DNA from: Lithodes maja
Lineage: Eukaryota > Arthropoda > Malacostraca > Decapoda > Lithodidae
Assembly (NCBI GenBank): GCA_037953745.1
Contig: JBAKBP010000689.1
Span: 1-64,000 of the forward strand
DNA length: 64,000 bases
Direction: 5' to 3'
Positions within the stretch are counted from its first letter, which is position 1; each line of letters begins with the position of its first letter. The position numbers and the translations under genes are program-made. The notes below the pieces were generated by a model. It ran no database searches and was not told where the DNA came from. It saw only the letters and a list, made by a program, of their open reading frames with translations. Of this stretch, positions 8,401 through 16,456 are shown one piece after another.

Positions 8401-10518
8401 GTGTCGTCAGCCTACCATCCCGAGAGTCAGGGAGTCTTGGAGCGGTGGCACTCGACCCTGAAGAGTATGCTACGCTGTTACTGTGCAGAACATGACACTG
8501 ATTGGGATTTGGGTCTGCCGTATGTTCTGTTCGCTGCACGTGAAGTCCCAGGAGAGAGCCTGGGGTTCAGTCCAAATCAACTAGTCTTTGGCCATAATGT
8601 GAGAGGACCTTTAAGTATGGTGAAAGAGATCTGGGAGGGCGAAGAGAAGCCGGGGTCTGTACTTAAATATATCCTTGAGAGCCGGGAGAGACTTATAGGT
8701 TGCATGGCAGCGGCAGGTAATAACTTGGTTAATGCACAGGCGGTCATGAAGCACCAGTATGACGCCAAGGTGAAGCTTCGGGAGTTTTCGGTGGGTCAGG
8801 AGGTAATGTTGCTTTTACCTTTGCCTGGACACCCCCTTTCTGCCAAGTTTATTGGGCCGTATGTGGTGGCTAAGAAACTGTCCGACCTTGATTATCTCGT
8901 TGCAACACCTGACCGTAGAAAAAAACATCAGTTATGTCATGTTAACCTCATGAAAGAGTATGTGAGACGCCCCTCAGAGCCTCTCACTGTCCCTGTGCTG
9001 GCCTGCAGCGGCCAGGGTGGAGAAGGAGGTGGGGACAGTCATGCTGCTGAGGAGGATAGCTGGGACTGTGTCATTTCCGCGGAACAGTGGGCGGGGAATA
9101 CTGAACAAGAGGCTAGGCAAGCTGTAAGTCACCTGCCTGAGCACCAGGGTGCTGCTGTCCTAGGCCTGTTCAGGTCATACCCCTCTGTTTTCGCCGAACA
9201 CCCAGGTCTCACTACTCAGGTAACGCACGACGTGGACGTCGGTGATAATGTGCCCTTCAAGTCAGTGCCCTACCGTGTGCCCCCGGTAAAGTTGCCAGCT
9301 TTACGGGAGGAGTTAAAGTACATGGTTGAGAGAGGGATGATCACTGAAGGTTATGTGAAGTGGACATCACCCGTCACGTTGCAGCCAAAACCTGACGGCA
9401 AGGTGCGGTTCTGCATAGATTTTCGTAGGCTAAATGGCTTGACCACTACCAACCCTTACCCTTTGCCTCGAGTTGACGACAGCGTGGATAAGATAGGGAA
9501 TGCAAAGTACCTTACTAAAATTGATCTTGTAAAAGGCTACTGGCAAGTACCCCTGTCGGACCGAGCTAAGCAAGTTTGTGGTTTTGTGGTAGATGGCAAG
9601 ACCTACCAATGTAACGTAATGCCTTATGGGCTTAAGAACGCACCTGCCACGTTTCAGAACCTGATGAACGATATTTGTGACGAAATCCCTAACTGCACGG
9701 TCTACCTTGATGACGTGATAGTGTATGATGACGATTTTGAAAATCACCTAAGGCACTTAGAGACCCTGTTTGGGAAGTTGCACGATGCTGGGCTGGTGGT
9801 GAACCTGAGGAAGTGCGAGTTTGTAAAGGCTACTGTGCAGTATCTTGGCTTCGTGGTCGGGTTAGGCCGGGTGTGCCCCCCCCTGAGCAAGATACAGGCT
9901 ATCAATATGTTTCCCAGGCCCACCACTAAGCGCCAGGTCATGCGGTTCCTAGGTATGATAGGCTATTATAGGCGCTTCATCCGGGGATACTCTACTGTCT
10001 TAGCACCGTTAACTGATCTACTGTCGAAGTCAGTGAAGTTCTGTTGGGCTGCGGAGTGTCAGAGGGCTTTCGACCTAGTCAAGCACCTGCTGTGTACACA
10101 TCCGATTTTGAGAGCCCCAGACTTCTCCAGGAGTTTTCAGCTGGCGACTGATGCCAGCGGTGTGGGTGCCGGGGCAGTGTTACTGCAGACTGATTCCGAG
10201 GGCTTGGAACACCCAGTGAGCTTCTTTTCTCGCAAGTTTAATTCGGCACAAAGGAATTACTCGACTATAGAGAAGGAGCTTCTTGCTATCGTTTTGTCGC
10301 TCAAACATTTCGAAGTTTATGTTCCAGCCTACGGCCCGGTAGTGACGATTTATACGGACCATCATCCCTTGAAATTCCTAAATCAGTTTCACAATCGGAA
10401 TATGCGGTTGACCAGGTGGTCCCTAATGCTCCAAGAGTATAATCTCAACATTCAGCATATTGCCGGGAGTGAGAACGTGATAGCAGATTGTCTATCAAGG
10501 GTTGATGATCCAGGATAG
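5419..10518 (+). CDS. gag-pol: Gag-Pol polyprotein of element A (Gag-PR-IN-RT-RH)
   Basis: One unbroken frame of 1699 codons; there is no frameshift between gag and pol. A second ATG at 5446 (MSNDSSF) aligns better with the starts of B and C and may be the real start. Residue positions count from 5419. An N-terminal block and coiled-coil-like helix are followed by a SCAN-like capsid (about 300-395, with ETYRLKF, ARDL, LEQF and EEAAKMA) and a zinc knuckle CX2CX4HX4C (467-480). The protease DTGA is at 554-557, with LLLGNDF near 618. Integrase comes next: zinc finger H842, H849, C879, C882; catalytic D913, D972, E1008 (D-35-E); then a GPY/F-like module (FIGPYVV). Reverse transcriptase follows with YLDD at 1429-1432, then RNase H with D1578, E1620, D1647. 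Integrase thus precedes RT. The proteins would assemble particles, copy the RNA and integrate the cDNA. No envelope gene is present. Confidence 0.93.
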   Translation: MNSNCITSTMSNDSSFTGEDNTVQPSNQQVQQMFREGSGISGERDARAFLQTPLTEQRLQAIDCYGLRCLATVLGRDCPDSWPKKNLVACLLGDGDGAVGGVGSWGVPSKPPFHSTPELGPQPASLSTMQQEGSQGQAGLPVNTSRCGSPILCSPPPGLSPEMLFQLELAKFKLQETQIQQASIERIEVARIQANQDATRYQAEMDVEKSRVENTGRHLGGGHRVTDSLSHLIKLVPAFDETAVTEFFARFEKKCREYDWPEVKWAALVSSRLVGKGLKAYDALSLDESVVYGLVKEAVLRAYELQPETYRLKFRGVNKKSDVSFMEHARDLTDACNNWFRSEHAESAEEIKQLFYLEQFYKCTGTDLTLNIKEKCPKTVEEAAKMADLRLSLIRGCGAAQRAESGQKGRYTPPTRVFDNNKSYDTHNHTKCIAPNNTYKHKPLPFTKGQAPSSPAQGKKPIGDVKCYKCQKLGHYSRECPSNTPAKPVSLVHSIGVSLKAAATARGRLSAAEAHAVKKRTEGSTPVRDTFCSHRGHGFVSWGSELRRVDLLRDTGASQTLLRNFTGKPINAARVVVVQGINATRSYPLVRLELRVGEVCRELDVGIVKCLPVEGVDLLLGNDFAVPTSGTPPLVVAERAADVDGENREWVGRCQQDEMACVVTRSRSAAPAQPSTQPRGQWRKDQEKVAKGRKRDIDSAALLGDSVLGPIINTGVDSGPDMVCNKAELGKTSREARAVARATKAVEPTSRGNVLLQNHLDALTPRDISEQQLQDASLARYSNGAIELEEDGDAKPGDFFRLNRILYRRFLDPKSKWEGGARVVDQVVVPNKYRESLLCLAHDVPVAGHLGVTKTLAALGRFFWWPGVKADVCAWVAGCATCQTTGKPNQTIPKAPLFPIPVTGPPFSKVVVDLVGPFPPTSSSNKFLLTIMDVATRYPDAYPMRNGSAKAVVKNLLLFCSRYGFPREVQSDQGSNFTSKLFKQTLQLHGICSVVSSAYHPESQGVLERWHSTLKSMLRCYCAEHDTDWDLGLPYVLFAAREVPGESLGFSPNQLVFGHNVRGPLSMVKEIWEGEEKPGSVLKYILESRERLIGCMAAAGNNLVNAQAVMKHQYDAKVKLREFSVGQEVMLLLPLPGHPLSAKFIGPYVVAKKLSDLDYLVATPDRRKKHQLCHVNLMKEYVRRPSEPLTVPVLACSGQGGEGGGDSHAAEEDSWDCVISAEQWAGNTEQEARQAVSHLPEHQGAAVLGLFRSYPSVFAEHPGLTTQVTHDVDVGDNVPFKSVPYRVPPVKLPALREELKYMVERGMITEGYVKWTSPVTLQPKPDGKVRFCIDFRRLNGLTTTNPYPLPRVDDSVDKIGNAKYLTKIDLVKGYWQVPLSDRAKQVCGFVVDGKTYQCNVMPYGLKNAPATFQNLMNDICDEIPNCTVYLDDVIVYDDDFENHLRHLETLFGKLHDAGLVVNLRKCEFVKATVQYLGFVVGLGRVCPPLSKIQAINMFPRPTTKRQVMRFLGMIGYYRRFIRGYSTVLAPLTDLLSKSVKFCWAAECQRAFDLVKHLLCTHPILRAPDFSRSFQLATDASGVGAGAVLLQTDSEGLEHPVSFFSRKFNSAQRNYSTIEKELLAIVLSLKHFEVYVPAYGPVVTIYTDHHPLKFLNQFHNRNMRLTRWSLMLQEYNLNIQHIAGSENVIADCLSRVDDPG

Positions 10519-10785
10519 TCGTGCACGGTGTGTGGGTTGAGCAGGAGTAAAATTAGGCTATCATAACGCCGTCCAAAAAGATTATAAAACAATAAAATAA
10601 ACGAGAAATTTTTTTTTTTTAGTTTTGTAAGTCTTTATTGTTGTAGCATGATGCATGCGATATTGTGTTTTATGTATAATTCACACTTCAGTTGTTGTGC
10701 ACCTTTTGCAATTAGTGGCAGCTAAGGGTAGCAGGTCGGTTGGTTGCCTGTCAGATTTTGATAATGCTTCTAAGGTCGATTATCT

Positions 10786-10800
10786 AAAATCTTGGGGGGG
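10786..10800 (+). promoter_or_regulatory. Polypurine tract of element A
   Basis: AAAATCTTGGGGGGG lies one base before the 3' LTR. The same AAAATCTTGGGGG core precedes the 3' LTRs of B and C, so it is the conserved plus-strand primer site. Confidence 0.75.
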
Positions 10801-10801
10801 C

Positions 10802-12607
10802 TGTGACGCACCCAGTGCGTGGCAACGCAACCTGATTGTACTCCTTGGTACTCCACTGTACCGCCCGTACCACTGTACCGTGCTGGCTACCGTCAGCAGC
10901 TATGTATATTGAGTGTGACAACTTATAACTATGTTCTTTGTATCTCTGCAAAGGTCTCGTCATGTGCTAACCAGTGGTGGGTTTTGTTTTAAGCCATGTC
11001 GAGACCTTCCATTTAATATGTAGTATCAATAGAGAAGTTGATAGATAAGACAATGGGAGTTCAGAGAGAGAGAGTGAGTTAGGCTTCAGAGCGAGAGGGT
11101 AGCAACGCGCCACGCTGCCGGGGGGGTGGTTGCCAGACGTATGGACTGGTTGGCAGCCTTGCGCTTATAGCTGGGCGCGACAGGGTTGGTAGTCCATTGC
11201 CGCCTGCCTATGCTGCCTGGGCTGCCCATGTTGTCGTACAGCACATTGCCTGGAGGCTCGCTGTGTGTTCAATGATCAGGTTGCCTAGAACCTTTGAGAT
11301 TCTAACATCCCTTGCCCTCTCTCCCAATTTCTCACGGTTGCACTCTTTCTCTCTGACGACATTACTCTCATTTCATTCTTCTCTCTATTTAAATGCATAA
11401 CCTTCCCTTGAGGTCCTAAAGGAGTTTCAGCACTCACCTCTCGTATTACTCTTAGGACAAGCATATATTTACATGTATTAGATTTAAGGGGTTAATGTGA
11501 ACAGCGATCTTCTTGATGAGGATAGTTGGTGAACGTTCTACATGTTCACGAGTTATATGCCCAGCTCATCATCCAATTTGTGACTATGTGTAAGAGCCCG
11601 ACCATGCCCAGGAGTTGTCTGTAGAGGGGCGAGGACTTAGCCTTGATTTGCCTACCGAGCCAGGAGCGAGTGCAGTACCAGAGACTACAGCTCGCTCGTA
11701 GTGCCGGTATAGTAGAGTAACGTAATTTATCTGTCCTTGTGTTCTCTGCAGTCTTTTCCTGGGTTCTCGCTTTCGGTGCTGGGACTCGTTGTTCCTGTGA
11801 CTTGGCCTGCTAGCTAGAACACATGGGGATGATGAGTGGGTGATATCTTTATTTTACTATGCATTGCAGCTCTCTTTAAGTTTATGTATGTAACACTTTA
11901 CAATACACATTACTCACACACAAGACAACACTATTAATACTTTCATGTATCAATTAACTGCACTGTCGTTTTGCTGCTGTGTCCGGAGTTCCGTTGCGTA
12001 GGGCGCATACGGACTCAGAGGGGAGACAGAGTGAGAGAAGCGAAGTAGCCTATGCGGTAGTAGGCTACCGGCGCAGTACTGTTGCCTGCAACCTTTTAGT
12101 TATTCCAAGTATAGATTCATTATTACAATAAGTGACTACTGTTTATGTTCCTTCCATGTGTATTATTAGGTATCTACTGGATCATGAACATCTTGTATGC
12201 TACATGCTAGTGCATGTTAGTAGGGGACAGTTATTCTAGTGCACGCGCTTTCAAGTAGGCGTGTACATTTGTCATTTAGCATTTCACTGTCATACCTTTA
12301 GCCTGCTTCTATTCTACATTATTAGAGGCTTAATATTAACGTAGTTTCTTGAGTATTGCATTTCTTTAGTCATAACGTAACCTATAAATGTCTGAGGGAG
12401 TTTAGCCTCATAGCCTACCCCTGTTGTACACTTTCGCCGAGTTAAGGTACCTCGTTACCATAGACGATAACTCTGTAGGGCGTTGGTGCTTTTGTTGTCT
12501 GGAGCATATAGTATTTGGGACTGGAATCGAGCGTGTCGTTGTCACATAAGCCATTTCTGTCCTACGATCAAGAATCCCGAATATGTATTGCCGATCCAGC
12601 CGTAACA
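10802..12607 (+). repeat. 3' LTR of element A (1806 bp)
   Basis: It begins TGTGACGCACCC and ends GCCGTAACA. It differs from the 5' LTR by several indels and a cluster of substitutions in the first 110 bases and around offsets 240-310. The rest is close to identical. Confidence 0.9.
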
Positions 12608-13045
12608 CTACTTAAAAGACCACAACAATATATATATAATTGTTAAAGCTTTACATATGTTGTAACACGTCAATACGGATAATACATTACATTAAATACT
12701 AAACTTAAAATATTGTAAACTATTTATATGTATATTTAAATCAATAAAACAAGTTCCTGCATCCATAGTACTAAGTATAATTATAATGTGGTCTACTTAA
12801 CATACATATTGGCTATCAATTCACAGTTACCATTAATTTTCCTGAGCCGTTAATTGTTATCAAACGTGTAATGAGTAAAATCTATCATTGAATTTCCATG
12901 TCATTATTTGAGAGTTATAGTGATTTTGTAATTAGACAATACGTTATTGCCGCCCAACAACCTCGGTTCATTTGAGCATAGCATTAGCTGTTACAGAGCT
13001 ATAAATATATACGGTATACTATATAATTATATCATAAGTATACAG
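12608..13045 (+). other. AT-rich spacer between elements A and B
   Basis: 438 bp, strongly AT-rich, with no long open frame or recognisable repeat. Its last four bases, ACAG (13042-13045), are the left target duplication of element B. Its first four, CTAC, do not match the base quartet left of element A. Confidence 0.6.
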
Positions 13046-13463
13046 TGTGACGTTAACCACTCCGTTAGAACCGCATGGCTTGTCCTACAGTGACTCGCTA
13101 GGATCGCCAGGGCAGTGGATGGGGCTACAGTTTATGTATTAGAGTGTGCTTTATTTCATATGAAAGCTCGTGTCATGGGCAGTCCAGAAAGGCTCTTTGT
13201 TTTCACCCATGTCAAGGCTTTATATATTTAATTGTAAAGTATATGTTTTATCATTAACTAGTAATGATGGGATCTGGGAGAGAGAGAGAGAGTAGAACAG
13301 AGTGAGAGGGAGCGCGCAGTGTTTTTGTCCCGCTCGATGACGTCACGGCTGGCTGCCTCGTGGGTGTTGGTTGAGAGAGGTCCTTACCATGCTGCTAGCT
13401 CCCTTGCTAGTGGCTAGAGGACTTGTAACCCCTTTTTTCCCACGCGCCTCGAGCTAGTGCGAG

Positions 13464-13471
13464 TATATATA
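13464..13471 (+). promoter_or_regulatory. Candidate TATA box of the B LTR
   Basis: TATATATA lies in a GC-richer setting after a CCTCGAGC stretch, and an initiator-like CCCTCAGATC lies about 30 bases downstream. The same arrangement is kept in the 3' LTR (20103-20110). This would mark the U3/R boundary near 13495. It is a prediction from spacing only. Confidence 0.5.
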
Positions 13472-14174
13472 CAGTTCCTCGCCACTCTCTCCCTCAGATC
13501 TGGTTTCTAGAACGCATCTATCTTATCCCTTGCGATCTGTCACCCGCTCCGCACCTGAGAATCTTTTCCTCTGCCTACCTCTCTCTTTTTTCATATCTTT
13601 CACCACCTTTTATTAATATTATACCCCCTCTGGTTAACTCTGCAAAATCAGCTTCATGCTGTCCAGTTGTATTGTGCGTTAAGGTCTGATATAACCCATG
13701 TATGTTAGTTGTTAAGATAAGTTGATCACGAAGCATTGGTTGGCTTTCATATTGCCGCTTCCTATAATTATTAGTGTTCTGCTGGATTAGATAATGCTAG
13801 ACTAGGGTCTGATATTATAAGGTATTGTTTCCTATGAGTGCTGGCTTTAGGAAAAAGCTGCACGACATACCTGAGAACTGGAGTTGATTGAGTAAATTCT
13901 AGTCTGTGTGCCATTGAGAGTAGAGCATGCACGAATGAGGGCTTTTTGCCTATACCATTCTGCACTGTTCTAAGCTAGTTGTTTGTCTTTGAGGTACGCC
14001 AGGAGAATGCTTAATACTTCGGTATTAAGGTTTCTCAAGAGAGCTACCCTTCCCTATAACGTAATATTTGACGCACAGACTTGAGATTTGCACTAGGCTA
14101 TGCGGCATGCCATGCGCACCAGTATCTCGTATCATTGACTCTAGCTAGACTTTATCAGTCACAGTAGACATTAA

Positions 14175-14674
14175 CCTAACAAGTGCGCATGGGGGTAATT
14201 GAAAACGTCCCCCTGTGCTGACGTATTTGAGGTGTTTCCGTCACTAAATTATTCATTGTACCATTAATAGCATTAATAATTATCCATATGCGCCTATTAT
14301 GGGTTGATTATAAAGGTATTAACCTGAAACAACAATAAAACGAGTGAAAACAGCGTTTGGATGGTCAAAATCGGAGATATAGCCCGCGAGTTGTATAATG
14401 TATGGGTGAGGCAAACTGCTTTCCCGCCAATTTCCCCCAAGGCCACTGAGACACAGTCGATCGATACTCTCTCTCTCTCTCTTGCACTCGCTTGCCATCA
14501 GTGATGACAACACCCTGCTTGCAACTCGCTAATGTTAGCACGAAAATATACCTCAGAATAAGGGAATAATAGGGAAAATAGGTGATAACTGAAGGAGAGG
14601 AGGAAAGTGGGGAAGGAGGGGAGGTAGAGGACTGAGATTTTGCATGGCCCAGGGGCCAAAAAAAAAAAAAATAA

Positions 14675-14707
<33 letters not shown>

Positions 14708-14803
14708 TCGATGTCAAAAGTTGATTTTTTATTTTACTTACTCTCAAGAGTCTTCCCGCAGTCCGCCGGGGGAACTCTTAAGAGTCTCCCCGCAGCTCCC
14801 GGG
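14175..14803 (+). mobile_element. TTAA-flanked piggyBac-like MITE, copy 1 (629 bp)
   Basis: It is inserted in the 5' LTR of B with TTAA on both sides (14171-14174 and 14804-14807). The 3' LTR has the uninterrupted site with a single TTAA near 20812, so the exact borders and duplication are proven by comparison. The ends are CCTAACAAGTGCG and, read inward from the right, CCCGGGAGCTGCG, a weak 13-bp inverted repeat. Near the right end the 19-base unit GCGGGRAGACTCTTAAGAG occurs twice. It holds an A-rich run and no coding frame. The TTAA target and CC ends suggest mobilisation by a piggyBac-type transposase; no such gene is in the window. Confidence 0.85.
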
Positions 14804-15466
14804 TTAAGAATATTAACCTAATTACTCTTTTTATGCATACCCATTTATCATTACACAAACATTTCGCAGCCTAGTTTGATGTATGGAGACACAAACGACT
14901 TAGGCTCTTTTTGTTGATAGGAATACTGCATTGTCGTGGCGATTATTATTGTTGTAGCGTTTAGGATATTCTTGGCTCCGACGGCATTATATATTCTGCC
15001 TTTTTGTGTGCATAGCCTGCACGAGCATTGTTCCGCTGCCTGCCTTTTTGGGTTCCATTTCCGATACGAGCATCTTTATAGCATCTAACATTTAAAGAAG
15101 ATTCCTTGTTGGTGTTGAAGGACTTTAGTGCACTTTCTTTCATGCAGGAGTGCCTGACATTTATTGATTAAAGTAACGTAAGCTGTAACTTCTCTTACCA
15201 CCTTACTTTGCATACCATAACCAAGCACCTTCGGTTATAGGTAGTAATAGGCTGTTTTCACATAACATTAAGCCTAGAGTAGACGCACATTTATTGAGAG
15301 TTTGATAACCTATTATTGCATATAGAATTCTGTAGAGTATTTGTGTTCTTTGTTCACTGGGAATATACATCAGAGGTTGGATCTAGCGCTTTCCGTTGTA
15401 GCATTTATGCCATTACTAGTCCAATGAATAAGAGCCCTGATATATTTGAACCCCAGTCGTAACAAA

Positions 15467-15478
15467 TGGCGACCTTAC
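15467..15478 (+). promoter_or_regulatory. Primer binding site of element B
   Basis: TGGCGACCTTAC lies two bases after the LTR end and matches the sites of A and C over the first ten bases. Confidence 0.7.
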
Positions 15479-15681
15479 CTAGGATTTGGTGAACCTACAT
15501 TTATTAGCAGGGAACATTTGTTGTTTTGGGGAATATTTTTCGGGGATCAGCATGAATATATTTTTTTTGCAACATAGTATAGCCCTTGAGTATTTCCGAG
15601 AATGTTTGTGTGTATATCGAGGTATAAGAGTTTGGGGTGCTTCTTTTCTGAATATTGTGGTGAGAAATTGTTGTGAGCATC

Positions 15682-16398
15682 ATGTCTTATACCGGATCAG
15701 AGGAGAATGGAGACACAGTACGTAATGTCGAGACTGAGGAACAGCAGTATGATGAAAGGGTTAATTGGGTGAACTGTGAGGAGGATGCTAGGATATTTTT
15801 GCAATGGCCTGTTACTGCTGAGCGGTTGGAGGGTATGGATCGGTACGGTCTTCAATGCCTGGCCACAGCTATCGGTCATGCGGTTACTAGCAGCATGACC
15901 AGGGATAACTTGATAATGTGTGTACTGGGCAGGGTGACTGGTGAGCGAGATGGGTTGAGTGCTCAGAGCCCTTCGGCCATGCTTCCCCTACACTCGACTC
16001 CCAGCCATCCCAGTGGTTTGCCGACCCCGGGTACGCTTCCGCAGTTGGGTGGTGACTGGCAGGGTGGGTTGCCCCTGGGGGGACCACCGGTAATTTCAAA
16101 CATTGTAGCACCTTCACCTCCTCAAGGGTTAACTCCAGAATTATTGCTTCAGCTCGAATTAGCTAAGCTTCAGCAGCAATTAGAATTAGCCAAGATAGAA
16201 GAGAGAAAAAATCACCAGCACATAGAGCTAGCAAAAATCCAAGCTGATTTAGAGTCGACTAAGTACTGTGCCGACATGGATGTAGAGAAGTCGCGAGTAG
16301 AGGCAACGGGACAGCGACTTGGGGCTGGTAACCGTGTTCATGAGCAGTCTCTCTCGCACTTATTGAAACTGGTTCGGTGTTTGATGAGAGTGGTGTAA
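15682..16398 (+). pseudogene. gag: gag of element B, N-terminal part, ends by frameshift
   Basis: It starts at the ATG at 15682 (MSYTGSEENGD), the same start as element D. The frame covers the N-terminal block, proline-rich linker and coiled-coil-like helix, ending with a premature stop just after LSHLLKLV. Compared with A and C, one base is missing near 16375 and a second near 16457. The capsid entry (the region with FEKKC) is therefore out of frame between these points, and the downstream frame then resumes at 16457. The full Gag cannot be made from this copy without frameshifting. Confidence 0.85.
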
Positions 16399-16456
16399 CA
16401 GAATTTTTCACACGCTTTGAGAAGAAGTGCCAGGAACACCAGTGGCCAGAGAATAA

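Larger units (their letters stand above)
3369..12607 (+). mobile_element. Element A: full-length Gmr1-like LTR retrotransposon (9.2 kb)
   Basis: The structure is complete: 5' LTR, PBS, one long gag-pol frame, polypurine tract, 3' LTR. The order Gag-PR-IN-RT-RH is the copia order with gypsy-type domains, as in Gmr1 of cod. The frame is intact and all catalytic motifs I checked are present, so this copy could be autonomous. The four bases outside the two ends differ (ACAT before, CTAC after), so no target duplication is visible. The two LTRs also differ more from each other than those of B or C do. Confidence 0.92.
13046..15464 (+). repeat. 5' LTR of element B, carrying a MITE (2419 bp)
   Basis: It runs from TGTGACGTTAACC to GTCGTAACA. 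Removing the MITE and one TTAA leaves 1786 bp, within one base of the 3' LTR. Near its start it carries CTCGCTAGGATCGCCAGGG, related to a motif in D, C and the foldback repeats. Confidence 0.92.

Noticed and set aside
5419..10518. Ty1/copia element or endogenous retrovirus
   Set aside because: RT/RNase H sequence, the HHCC integrase with GPY/F-like tail and the SCAN-like capsid are gypsy type despite the order, and there is no envelope frame between RNase H and the 3' LTR.
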